This document shows positions 44,576 through 52,464 of a DNA stretch of 58,421 nt, one piece after another; positions within the stretch are counted from its first letter, which is position 1; each line of letters opens with the position of its first letter. The position numbers and the translations under genes were made by a program. Source of the DNA: Selenomonas ruminantium subsp. ruminantium ATCC 12561 (GTDB taxonomy: Bacteria; Bacillota; Negativicutes; Selenomonadales; Selenomonadaceae); the NCBI RefSeq assembly GCF_000424065.1, contig NZ_AUJE01000028.1, positions 1 through 58,421 of the forward strand, given 5' to 3'. The notes beneath the pieces are model-generated. The model saw only the letters and a list, made by a program, of their open reading frames with translations, had not been told where the DNA came from and searched no databases.

Positions 44576-45154
44576 CAGAATTTTTTCTGCCTGCAGTTTC
44601 TCCATGAAGAATTCCAAAAATACCTCCGTACCACACCAGCCATCCGGCAGAGTAGCCGCTCCACCCTCAGCATAAACGGATAGGCGTTCACCACTATCGT
44701 AATGAACATGGAAAATAAGCAATGTTCCCAACGCACTATTTCGCAGACTGCTGCCGTTGATAGCGGCCAGATTTTTCTTTTTTATGATTGCCTGTAGTTC
44801 ATCCAATGCCTCAACAGGCAGGTCCTGCTTGAATATCAACGGCTTAGATGTATCCAGACTATCATAAATAAGATAGAATCGAGCCTTATCGCCCTTGCGT
44901 TCAGCTTTGAGCAGATACTCGCCAGCCGGAAAACTCGTTGCCGTTCCTGCCCTGTCGATATCCATATCTTCCTTAGATTGCAGCGAGAATTCGGTGATGG
45001 TATTGGATTGGATAACCTTCGGTGCTTGGGGATTGGAAAAATCATCCAAACCACCATCAATGGGAATTTCCGCAGCATCGCTAAAGGAGCAAAAAGAAAA
45101 CAAACCTGAAAATGCCAAAGCTAAACAAAAAATCCGTTTCAATAATCTGTTCAT
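44555..45154 (-). CDS. Secreted protein of unknown function
   Basis: A 199-aa protein with a signal peptide (LLKRIFCLALAFSGLFSFC, cleavage near SDAAEIP). The mature part is mixed beta with TEFSLQSKEDMDIDRAG, FPAGEYLLKAERKGDKARFY and LPDGWCGTEVF. No family recognised. It converges on bioD. Confidence 0.7.
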   Translation of the reverse strand: MNRLLKRIFCLALAFSGLFSFCSFSDAAEIPIDGGLDDFSNPQAPKVIQSNTITEFSLQSKEDMDIDRAGTATSFPAGEYLLKAERKGDKARFYLIYDSLDTSKPLIFKQDLPVEALDELQAIIKKKNLAAINGSSLRNSALGTLLIFHVHYDSGERLSVYAEGGAATLPDGWCGTEVFLEFFMEKLQAEKILLGKEGR

Positions 45155-45319
45155 AGTTCTCTACCTCCAGTTGCTTATTCTTGCCATTTTTATCTGCCAC
45201 AGATATTCCGGCTAAACGTTTTCCTGCTAATCCTTCGATATGATGCAATAGAATAACTTGCAAAAATAATTAAGGTTATGTATAATAAGCAGGTGTTATT
45301 TTTAGGAGGTTTTTTATAA

Positions 45320-45523
45320 ATGGCAAGAAAAGCAAATTATGACGAAAAAATTAGTGCTTTAGCGGAAAAAATCGCTAAAAAACAGGATGAAATAAAAGCC
45401 CTGAAAGCAAAACTCAATGAGTTGAAGGATAAAAAGGCAAAAGACGATTATCAGGAATTGACCAACTATATGCTGGCCAACAATCTGACTGCTGAAGAAG
45501 TTCTCGCCTGCATCAAAGAATAA
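45320..45523 (+). CDS. Small coiled-coil protein (paralogue 2)
   Basis: A 67-aa protein, MARKANYDEKISALAEKIAK onward, a single charged coiled-coil helix then YMLANNLTAEEVLACIK. The N terminus (MARxANYxxKI), the IKALKA block and the tail match the protein at 38447-38662. AGGAGG precedes the ATG and a terminator follows, so it is a monocistronic gene. Function unknown. Confidence 0.82.
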   Translation: MARKANYDEKISALAEKIAKKQDEIKALKAKLNELKDKKAKDDYQELTNYMLANNLTAEEVLACIKE

Positions 45524-45530
45524 TTTTAGA

Positions 45531-45558
45531 AAAGCTGCCGATTCGGCGGCTTTTTTTA
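45531..45558 (+). terminator. Rho-independent terminator
   Basis: AAAGCTGCCG (45531-45540) pairs with CGGCGGCTTT (45544-45553), followed by T's. Confidence 0.85.
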
Positions 45559-46038
45559 TTCACTCCTGTATCCTAAATATGCAAGGACATTTTGCAATGG
45601 CTGCTTATCACGGAGGTCCAACCAATCGTCAGGACGGCTGTTGTCATCGATAAGAATCAACAGATAGTCCAATATCATCCGGCGTGCTGCCCACAAGCCC
45701 ACTTCATTGGCTGTGAACTTCTGCCCCGTCAGACGCACTGCCCCATCCACATAACTGTTGGCAATGATCAAATCTCCCAGCACCGGCACCACAGCGTCCA
45801 GTGCTGACTGAATATGCAGCAAAAAATCGCCTCGTTTAGTTCCCCATAAGGGGCTATGTTCAACTATTTTATAAGCCATCTGCAAGGCATGAGTCTGGGC
45901 AATATATTCCATCGCCGTCAACTCTTCTTTATCCAGGGCTTCCAACATAGCCGTATATCGCATGCAGGGTTCTGCTTTTACCTTGGCTGCATTCGCCAGC
46001 CTTGCCTCTCGTATCTTGGCAAAATCAATAATGTCCAT
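45556..46038 (-). CDS. Hypothetical helical protein, 160 aa
   Basis: Helical protein MDIIDFAKIREARLANAAKV onward, with YTAMLEALDKEELTAMEYIA and GLWAARRMILDYLLILIDD. No family recognised. GGAG lies in TAGGAGTATAG just before the ATG. The same leader and first codons recur in a truncated copy at 55472-55570, so the family was duplicated in this genome. Confidence 0.7.
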   Translation of the reverse strand: MDIIDFAKIREARLANAAKVKAEPCMRYTAMLEALDKEELTAMEYIAQTHALQMAYKIVEHSPLWGTKRGDFLLHIQSALDAVVPVLGDLIIANSYVDGAVRLTGQKFTANEVGLWAARRMILDYLLILIDDNSRPDDWLDLRDKQPLQNVLAYLGYRSE

Positions 46039-46222
46039 CTATACTCCTATTTCCAAACCGATTCATCCCTAAGGCGCTAACCAAAAACAAATGTCCGCTG
46101 AAGAATCCATAGCATCTGACTTATTGACATATGGCATAATAGCGGCAATTAATTGTGTTTTATACTCAAACTTCGCAGTTGTAAAACTGCCCATTAATTA
46201 TTAAATCAGATTTTCTAAAATA

Positions 46223-46291
46223 GCATAAGCCGTCCCCGTTTTGTATAATGAAAGTGACCAAACTATCACAACATAAACGGAGGGCTTATGC
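46223..46291. repeat. Inverted repeat at left end of IS remnant
   Basis: GCATAAGCCGTCCCCGTTTT (46223-46242) is largely complementary to AAACGGAGGGCTTATGC (46275-46291), flanking a TATAAT box just before the transposase fragment. Likely the terminal repeat and promoter of the lost element. Confidence 0.55.
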
Positions 46292-46292
46292 C

Positions 46293-46457
46293 ATGAATAT
46301 TGTAGCACATAATCACCAGTCTCGTGAACTCCTTTCCTCGAAAATTTCTCGCTTTCTTGAAGAATTCCATGTAGGACGGATTCTTAAAGCCTGCAATGCA
46401 TACAAGGTACGCGGCTTTTCGGTCAAAGACGTATTTCAGGTAGCTTTTCATATTGTC
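46293..46457 (+). pseudogene. Transposase N-terminal fragment (IS4-superfamily-like)
   Basis: The segment MNIVAHNHQSRELLSSKISR through GRILKACNAYKVRGFSVKDV resembles the N terminus of IS4/IS1380-type transposases. Similarity ends at about 46457, where IS256 sequence on the opposite strand begins. No catalytic domain remains. Confidence 0.6.
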
Positions 46458-46675
46458 ATGTCTTACGGAAAAGTGGATGGCATCAATAAAAATAATAGGG
46501 TAGATACTGGAAAGCGGTCGGCTCTGCCATTCCTCAATCTAAGGCAGGATTTTATCGGTAACATCGGATATGAACCCCTCTGAAGCCTCGAAGCCGTAAA
46601 TGTCTTCCAAGGTTTCAGAAATCTGTCTGGTAGTCATGCCTTTGGCATACATAGAGATAATTTTCTCGTCATGCG
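46455..46675 (-). pseudogene. IS256 (mutator) transposase internal fragment
   Basis: On the minus strand, THDEKIISMYAKGMTTRQIS, DIYGFEASEGFISDVTDKI, then an internal TAG, then EEWQSRPLSSIYPIIFIDAI are diagnostic of IS256 transposases (FIDAI includes the first catalytic Asp). Both ends are missing. Confidence 0.82.
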
Positions 46676-46920
46676 TAGGTCTGCGTAGATGCCCATAGGA
46701 ACGTACGGATAGCTGTAGCGCCCTTCTGTGACAAGCTTGGCGATGACTTTGGGGTCTTTTCGGTCGTTCTTGGTCTGATTATTGTCGTCAAGTTCTTTGG
46801 TCTGTTTCACATGGTATGGATTGACCATGCTGATACCAATATTGTTTTCCTCAAGGAACTGAGCCAGTGCGAACCAGTAATGGCCCGTGGGCTCAAGCCC
46901 CACAAAGATCTTTTATTCAT
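46676..46920 (-). pseudogene. IS110 transposase fragment
   Basis: On the minus strand, VGLEPTGHYWFALAQFLEEN, VNPYHVKQTKELDDNNQTK and NDRKDPKVIAKLVTEGRYSY are IS110-family RuvC-like domain motifs. The first ~75 residues and the whole C-terminal domain are absent; at about 46676 it is joined to the IS256 fragment. Confidence 0.85.
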
Positions 46921-46923
46921 ATT

Positions 46924-46995
46924 GGAAACTCTCCTAACTAGATTTTTTAGGGCGCTTTGACGACCCGGTATGTAATTCTAGTTTAGGGGAGTTTT
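46924..46995. repeat. Imperfect inverted repeat next to the IS110 fragment
   Basis: GGAAACTCTCCTAACTAGAT (46924-46943) pairs with TCTAGTTTAGGGGAGTTTTC (about 46976-46995) with a few mismatches. It may be a remnant IS end or an old terminator. Confidence 0.5.
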
Positions 46996-47063
46996 CTTTA
47001 TTTCTCAAACTTGGATTTTGTTCTTAACGGGAATGCTCCTTAGGGGGAACCTATGCCGGCATT

Positions 47064-47324
47064 ATGACTGTACGCCGGGGAAATGGTTCATATACGAAAA
47101 TGATTGAAGTACCTGCAGGCCCCGGCTACTTCGGGGCGCAGACTGCCCCGGAGCCGGAGAAGATATTCCAAGCTCGTGAGGATGGGACAGCCCTTTTGAG
47201 CAATTACATGGAGCTGGCTGATTTAGGCTGCTATGACAACGCTGTACCCAACTACTTCGAGTTCTCCACACCGGGTGCTTCGAATCTTCCTGCCTGCCTG
47301 ATACTTATGCCGGCCGGTGAATGA
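47064..47324 (+). CDS. Uncharacterised 86-codon frame, probably a gene fragment
   Basis: The frame holds GSYTKMIEVPAGPGYFGAQT and LADLGCYDNAVPNYFEFSTP, which look protein-like, and the reading extends upstream without a start (GGTYAGIM). No ribosome site is seen and the neighbours are IS debris. I do not recognise the family. Probably the tail of a lost gene. Confidence 0.35.
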   Translation: MTVRRGNGSYTKMIEVPAGPGYFGAQTAPEPEKIFQAREDGTALLSNYMELADLGCYDNAVPNYFEFSTPGASNLPACLILMPAGE

Positions 47325-47350
47325 GTACGGGCCTGTTGCATGTAATTGGG

Positions 47351-47415
47351 ATAGAAAAAACCGCTGAATTGACGGGGCTCCACAATGCCCGGTTAATTCA
47401 GCGGTTTTTCTATTT
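47351..47415. terminator. Terminator hairpin
   Basis: ATAGAAAAAACCGCTGAATT (47351-47370) pairs with AATTCAGCGGTTTTTCTAT (47395-47413), with a second short stem in the loop and a T-run at the end. Confidence 0.75.
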
Positions 47416-47460
47416 TCTGGTGACCCTTTTGGAGGTCACCAAAGCAGGTATTCCCTTTTA

Positions 47461-48837
47461 TCAGCGGACAAATACATTGCGGCAAATCGCATCGCCAAGG
47501 GTTTCTTCCCAGATGTAGTTGTTGCTGAATTTACCGGCGCTGCGTGCATCTTCGTCTTCTTCAACAGCTTCGCCGTTCATGATGTAGACATAGCCATCTT
47601 TGGTGTTCGGACGAATGGCCAGCATGGAGAGCAGACCGAAAGCTTCACCGGTGTGTCCTACCAGGTCGATTTCCGTATCTTTGCAGAAGCGGGCTGTGCT
47701 CTTGCCGTCCATCTGGTAAATGCCCAAACCATAGGAGAGAATCGTGCCGCCATAGGTGTTGCCGTTCTTGGCTTTGTCGTCATAAATCCATTCGCGGCCC
47801 AGCATGGTCTTAACCGAAGCCGGGGAGAGAATTTGTTTGCCTTTGTAAGTGCCATCGTTAAGCAGCATGGAAAGCGCATGAGAAAGTTCCTCACAGGAAA
47901 TTCGCAGACCGCCTGCCGGGGAAAATACCGTAGCATTGGTGCCGGGAACATAATCCTTCAGGCTGTAGGTGTCCTGGAAGTTTTCGGCATAAGGGTTCTG
48001 CAGGGCAACGGTATCTTTGGCCGGCTGTCCCTGTGGATAGCCATCATGCGTAGCGCGCCATGGACCTTTTTCATTCCAGATGCCAGATGCGTCTTTTTTC
48101 TGATAAACTGCACCGAGTTTCGTAAATTCCTTCTTGCTGAAATTACTGGGCAGATAATCCGCTTTTATATCCAGCTGTTTTAAGATATGGTTCTTTTGAT
48201 ACTGGTCAAAGCGTTCGCCTGTAACTTTTTCGATGATGGTTCCTAAAAGGCCGTAATTCAGATTGCTGTAGGCAAAGTATTTGCCCGGTTCCTGGCCGGC
48301 AGGTGCAAAGTGCGCGCCATCTTCGTAGAACTTGCCGTCTTTGCGGAAGAATTCTTGCAGCCCCATCTGTGGTGGAATGCTGTAAATCTTGCCATCACGC
48401 AAAGAGGATTGGTGAGAAGCCAGCATTCTCACGGTAATGGGCGTATTCGGATAATTGGGGTTTCTGAGCGTGAAGCCCAAATATTGGCTCACATCGTCAT
48501 CCAGGTTAAGTTTTCCCTGTTCGGCTAACTGCATAATCGTGAACACGGTAAACATCTTGGAGACGGAAGCTACGCGAAAACGACTTTCGCGGGTAAAGGG
48601 GTGATTTTTTTGTGGATTTTGGCTGTCGATAATCGATGAACCTTGAAAGCTGCTGTAAACTTCCTTGCCATCCTTAAAGGCGATTACTCCCAGCCCTGGA
48701 ACTTTCGTGCCGGTATCCCCAACCATTTGGGCAAGCTCGTTGTCCAAATCGGCCTTGCTTTCCTTACTCATAGCCAGACAGCTGTTCATGAGCAGGCAAA
48801 AAATCGCCAGTACAATCGCGGTGATTCTTTTCTTCAT
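47461..48837 (-). CDS. Serine hydrolase, class C beta-lactamase/DD-peptidase fold
   Basis: A 458-aa exported protein: signal peptide (RITAIVLAIFCLLMNSCLA), then SVSK (S-x-x-K nucleophile) near residue 93, YSNLNYG (Y-x-N) near residue 195 and GHTGEAFG (H-T-G in place of K-T-G). It probably acts on peptidoglycan peptides or small esters in the envelope. The start is ATG 48837; a TTG three codons earlier is too close to AAAGGAG. Confidence 0.86.
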   Translation of the reverse strand: MKKRITAIVLAIFCLLMNSCLAMSKESKADLDNELAQMVGDTGTKVPGLGVIAFKDGKEVYSSFQGSSIIDSQNPQKNHPFTRESRFRVASVSKMFTVFTIMQLAEQGKLNLDDDVSQYLGFTLRNPNYPNTPITVRMLASHQSSLRDGKIYSIPPQMGLQEFFRKDGKFYEDGAHFAPAGQEPGKYFAYSNLNYGLLGTIIEKVTGERFDQYQKNHILKQLDIKADYLPSNFSKKEFTKLGAVYQKKDASGIWNEKGPWRATHDGYPQGQPAKDTVALQNPYAENFQDTYSLKDYVPGTNATVFSPAGGLRISCEELSHALSMLLNDGTYKGKQILSPASVKTMLGREWIYDDKAKNGNTYGGTILSYGLGIYQMDGKSTARFCKDTEIDLVGHTGEAFGLLSMLAIRPNTKDGYVYIMNGEAVEEDEDARSAGKFSNNYIWEETLGDAICRNVFVR

Positions 48838-48923
48838 CCCATTCAACTCCTTTTGCGATTTTCATGCAAATGGCCTTGTACCTTGACAATACCATAAAGG
48901 CGTTATTCGTTCTGAACAGCGCC

Positions 48924-48980
48924 TTTTCCTGCTATTCCCTGCAAATGACCGTGCTTATTTCGCAGGGAATAGCAGGAAAA
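48924..48980. repeat. Perfect 19-bp inverted repeat
   Basis: TTTTCCTGCTATTCCCTGC (48924-48942) and its exact complement (48962-48980) with a 19-base spacer. It lies between divergent genes and has no U-run, so it could be a regulator site or a small RNA/mobile hairpin element. Confidence 0.75.
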
Positions 48981-49044
48981 TATTAACGGATTAGCGAATT
49001 TTTTGATAATCAATTATATGGATTTTTTTTAGGGAGGTTTTGAA

Positions 49045-49485
49045 ATGAAGAATAAAATTTTGACCGTGCTGGCAGGAATGATGACCATGACCGCAGCTGT
49101 CTGTTATGCTACGGTGCCAGTTGATAACATTGCCATTGCTGATGTTGCGCCTGGTTCCAGCGTTGAAGCTGCCAAGCAGAAGTTGGGCACACATAATCAA
49201 AGAGGTGACAAGTTATTCTTTACCAATGGCATTGTCATCGAAGTGGCTGAATACACTCCAGGCATTGTAGAAGAAATTGAAACGAAATCTGGTGGTGCTA
49301 CTCCTGCTGGCATAAGTGTGGGCATGAAGGAATCAGTCATCACCCAGACCTATGGCAATCCCGATAAGTTGGAAAGGGATTCTGATGACACGGAATACAC
49401 CTATTATAGTGCTGACTATACCAAGAAAATAGAATTCAAGGTCATCAGAGGCAAGATTGTCAAAATTAAATGCGAACTGCGTTGA
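49045..49485 (+). CDS. Exported small protein of unknown function
   Basis: A 146-aa protein with a signal peptide (ILTVLAGMMTMTAAVCYAT). Two similar segments (VAPGSSVEAAKQKLG and ISVGMKESVITQTYGNPD) suggest duplicated SmpA/BamE-like beta-alpha units. GGGAGG precedes the ATG. Likely periplasmic or surface located; function unknown. Confidence 0.75.
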   Translation: MKNKILTVLAGMMTMTAAVCYATVPVDNIAIADVAPGSSVEAAKQKLGTHNQRGDKLFFTNGIVIEVAEYTPGIVEEIETKSGGATPAGISVGMKESVITQTYGNPDKLERDSDDTEYTYYSADYTKKIEFKVIRGKIVKIKCELR

Positions 49486-49613
49486 AAAAAGGGAAAATCC
49501 TAAAATTGGTTGATTTGACGTTTCGACGTGTTTGATAATGTTGTGGGGAGGAAATAACATATATTATCATCAATATTCCGCGAGGGGATAATGCCGGTGG
49601 CTCATTTTGGGCC

Positions 49614-49856
49614 TTGTTGCGTGGCTTTATTGGAGGCCTTCTTTCGGTACCGGTCAGGCTCGTGAAAACTTTGGGGAATTTACTGAATCAGAAAACGGGA
49701 ACGCTGGTCAAGAAAAAACAGACGCTTCCCAATGCCGCTTTGGTTACACCTATTCTGCCGCTGGCGGTTATTGCGCTGATTAACTTCACTGTGGGGCTGG
49801 GCAATCCCACCGAGGGAAAGGTTGACCCGGTGGCGGCGGCAGCGGCGGTGTCGTAG
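49614..49856 (+). pseudogene. Hydrophobic reading frame, probable gene fragment
   Basis: The frame reads LRGFIGGLLSVPVRLVKTLG, then PNAALVTPILPLAVIALINF and ends in a stop at 49854-49856. It is open upstream without a start (NIPRGDNAGGSFWA), and after the stop another frame shows MNVQWKIVKNAPIISTIGVA. This looks like a broken gene of unrecognised family. A small membrane or leaderless bacteriocin-like peptide cannot be excluded. Confidence 0.35.
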
Positions 49857-49975
49857 TACCCTATCTGGGTAAAAAAATGAATGTCCAGTGGAAGATAGTG
49901 AAAAATGCCCCCATCATTTCCACTATCGGCGTGGCTATGGCCATGGTGCGCGAAGCCTTATCTCCTTGATTTTCG

Positions 49976-50004
49976 TTGACCTTTTGGAAACGGTGTAATA
50001 TAAT
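49976..50004 (+). promoter_or_regulatory. Sigma-A-type promoter of the rrf2 gene
   Basis: TTGACC (49976-49981), 17-bp spacer, TATAAT (49999-50004). ACATATGT at 50031-50038, just downstream, shares the core of the palindromes at 51.5 and 52.4 kb. Confidence 0.75.
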
Positions 50005-50073
50005 ATGTTACAATTATTATACATATGTCGATGTAATGTTAATAGATACAACGAATATTCAGGAGGATTTTTC

Positions 50074-50505
50074 ATGCAGTTCTCGTTTCGTCTGCCGGTA
50101 GCAACGCACATCCTGCTTTGTATCGAGCGGTTCAAGGATGAGTACAAGACCACATCCACCTTTTTGGCCAGCAGTGTCAATGTGAATCCGGTCATTATCC
50201 GAAAAACACTCGGTCAGCTCAAAGCAGCCGGTTTGGTGGAAGTGGCAGCAGGTGTCGGTGGAGCAAAACTCACCAAAAGCCCGGAAGACATCACTTTGTG
50301 GGATGTCTTCCGGGCTGTGGAAGAGGATGAAGATTTATTCCATTTTCAGGAGAACCCCAATCCTAAATGCCCGGTGGGCAGAAATATCCATGGGGTACTT
50401 GGTGACAGACTGGAAGAGGTAAGGCAGCACATGCTGGCCGATTTCAAGAAAGTCACCCTTGCTGATTTACTGGAGTCAATCGCGACGAAAGAAGCGGCTG
50501 AGTGA
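50074..50505 (+). CDS. Rrf2-family transcriptional regulator
   Basis: A 143-aa winged-helix protein: FLASSVNVNPVIIRKTLGQL (HTH), GLVEVAAGVGGAKLTKSPED (wing), then PNPKCPVGRNIH, which holds a single Cys where Rrf2 Fe-S regulators have three. So it may sense by one thiol rather than an Fe-S cluster. ATG 50074 follows AGGAGG; the longer frame upstream runs through the promoter and is not used. Confidence 0.85.
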   Translation: MQFSFRLPVATHILLCIERFKDEYKTTSTFLASSVNVNPVIIRKTLGQLKAAGLVEVAAGVGGAKLTKSPEDITLWDVFRAVEEDEDLFHFQENPNPKCPVGRNIHGVLGDRLEEVRQHMLADFKKVTLADLLESIATKEAAE

Positions 50506-50509
50506 GAAA

Positions 50510-51385
50510 ATGCATGATATCTGGAATCCATGGCATGGCTGCAGGAAAATCAGTCCCGGCTGTGCCAATTGTTATATGTATACGCTGGATAAGCAAAGGG
50601 GAAAAGATGGTGCGAACATTTACCGGACAGAGAATTTTAACTATCCCCTGCAGAAAGACCGCTATGGCGGTTATAAGGTAAAAAGTGGCGAACTTATCCG
50701 AGTGTGCATGACTTCGGATTTTTTTCTGGAAGAGGCTGACAAATGGCGGGATGAGGCATGGGAAATCATGCGGCAGAGGTCGGATGTCATTTTCTACCTG
50801 CTCACCAAGCGGCCGGAACGGGTGGCTGCCTGTCTGCCTCAGGATTTTGGCAGCGGCTGGGAGAATATCTGGTTCAATGTTACCTGCGAGAATCAGAAAA
50901 TGGCAAACAGACGACTGCCGCTGCTTAGGGATTTGCCGTTCAAGCACAAAGGCGTTATGTGTGCTCCACTGATTGGTGCCGTAAGCCTGAAGCCCTATCT
51001 GGAGGAGGGAATCATAGAGCAGGTTATCTGCGGTGGTGAGAACTACGAAGGGGCACGGCCCTGCAACTTTGATTGGGTCCTGGCTTTGCACAGAGAGTGT
51101 CAGGAAAATAATGTGTCTTTTTCCTTTATCGAAATCGGTTCGCATTTTATTAAGAATGGCAGGCATTATCGTTTGAGCAGCAAGCAGAAACAGGCGGAAC
51201 AGGCCTTTAGGGCAAGTTTGAATTTTAAGGGCAAGCCGATGCATTTTGACCTGCGATATGCCATTGGGATTCTTGTAAGGTCAGCTGATTGCTATAGAGC
51301 TGTATATGACGGACCACATTGCCATGCCTGTGGCAGTCGCTTGATATGCAATGGATGCAGCCACTGCGGTAAGTGCGGAAGCTAA
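50510..51385 (+). CDS. DUF5131 (phage Gp37/Gp68-like) protein
   Basis: A 291-aa protein: IWNPWHGCRKISPGCANCYM at the N terminus, MTSDFFLEEADKWRDEAWEI, FYLLTKRPER and VICGGENYEGARPCNFDWVL, as in DUF5131/Gp37 proteins, which are related to radical SAM-like barrels. The usual C-x6-C-x2-C element is seen. An added C-terminal zinc-ribbon-like tail (CHACGSRLICNGCSHCGKC) is present. It lies 4 bases after rrf2, probably in one transcript. Function unknown. Confidence 0.83.
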   Translation: MHDIWNPWHGCRKISPGCANCYMYTLDKQRGKDGANIYRTENFNYPLQKDRYGGYKVKSGELIRVCMTSDFFLEEADKWRDEAWEIMRQRSDVIFYLLTKRPERVAACLPQDFGSGWENIWFNVTCENQKMANRRLPLLRDLPFKHKGVMCAPLIGAVSLKPYLEEGIIEQVICGGENYEGARPCNFDWVLALHRECQENNVSFSFIEIGSHFIKNGRHYRLSSKQKQAEQAFRASLNFKGKPMHFDLRYAIGILVRSADCYRAVYDGPHCHACGSRLICNGCSHCGKCGS

Positions 51386-51497
51386 TATAAGAAAGAGCCA
51401 GCTATACGAATCGACTTCTGCGTGAACGTATTTGTTGGTCAAAAAATTTCTTGTCATAGTGGAAATACAAATTCATCTGCCTGGTTTGTCATGGTTA

Positions 51498-51525
51498 TTG
51501 ACATATGTCTAAAAAGAACTATAAT
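51498..51525 (+). promoter_or_regulatory. mrp promoter with palindromic operator
   Basis: TTGACA (51498-51503), 16-bp spacer, TATAAT (51520-51525). The -35 is embedded in the palindrome GACATATGTC. The same arrangement precedes the DUF134 gene. Confidence 0.78.
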
Positions 51526-51566
51526 AGGAACTATAAATCTGTTTTATAGTTTAGGAGGCTGGAACA

Positions 51567-52400
51567 ATGGCAGAAGAATGTAATCACGATTGTAGTTCCT
51601 GCGGAACCACCTGCGGTGATGACACCCGCAAACAAGATTTACACGAAAAGCCCCATGAACTCAGTAACATCCGTCATGTAGTCGCTGTAGTCAGCGGCAA
51701 GGGTGGTGTAGGCAAGTCTTTAGTAACAGGGCTCATGTCCGTAGCCATGGCTCGTAAAGGCTGCCATGTAGGTATTATGGATGCCGACATCACCGGGCCT
51801 TCTATTCCCAAGATGTTTGGGGTAGACGAAGAAATCCGGGGCAATCAGAATGGTGCTTATCCCGTATCCACGGCTGGCGGCATCGATATTGTCAGCATGA
51901 ATCTGCTACTGGATAACAATACCGACCCGGTTGTTTGGCGTGGACCCATCATCAGCGGCGTGGTCAAGCAGTTCTGGCATGACTTCATCTGGAACGACAT
52001 TGACTATATGTTCATCGATATGCCGCCGGGAACCGGTGATGTTCCTTTGACGGTGATGCAGTCCATCCAATTGGACGGCATCATCATCGTGACCAGCCCC
52101 CAGGAACTGGTTTCCATGATTGTGGAAAAGGCGGTGAAAATGGCCGCTGCCATGCATGTTCCCATCCTTGGTATCGTGGAGAACATGAGTTACTTTGAAT
52201 GCCCCGATTGCGGCGGCAAGCACGAAATCTTCGGCCACAGCCATTTGGAAGAGATTGCCCAGCAGTACGGCCTTGACATCCTTGGCCGCATCCCCATGCA
52301 GCCCAAACTTGCCGCTGACTGTGATGCCGGGCAGATTGAAGCCACGGAAAATATCTATTTGCAAGATGCTGCCGAAAAGCTGCTGAAAATTGATGATTAA
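51567..52400 (+). CDS. Mrp/NBP35-type Fe-S carrier ATPase
   Basis: A 277-aa ParA/MinD-like ATPase. A Cys-rich N terminus (CNHDCSSCGTTCGDD) as in NBP35 is followed by the deviant Walker A GKGGVGKS (44-51), DADITGPSIPKMFG, DMPPGTGDVPLTVMQ and the CPDCGG motif. It loads Fe-S clusters onto apo-proteins. Its promoter carries the same palindrome as the next gene. Confidence 0.9.
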   Translation: MAEECNHDCSSCGTTCGDDTRKQDLHEKPHELSNIRHVVAVVSGKGGVGKSLVTGLMSVAMARKGCHVGIMDADITGPSIPKMFGVDEEIRGNQNGAYPVSTAGGIDIVSMNLLLDNNTDPVVWRGPIISGVVKQFWHDFIWNDIDYMFIDMPPGTGDVPLTVMQSIQLDGIIIVTSPQELVSMIVEKAVKMAAAMHVPILGIVENMSYFECPDCGGKHEIFGHSHLEEIAQQYGLDILGRIPMQPKLAADCDAGQIEATENIYLQDAAEKLLKIDD

Positions 52401-52401
52401 A

Positions 52402-52429
52402 TTGACATATGTCAAAAATATGATAAAAT
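52402..52429 (+). promoter_or_regulatory. DUF134-gene promoter with palindromic operator
   Basis: TTGACA (52402-52407), 16-bp spacer, TAAAAT (52424-52429), with TGACATATGTCA (52403-52414) overlapping the -35. A further GCATATGTCAAAAATGG follows at 52439-52455. The motif suggests autoregulation. Confidence 0.75.
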
Positions 52430-52464
52430 ATGATTAAGGCATATGTCAAAAATGGAGGTTGATG

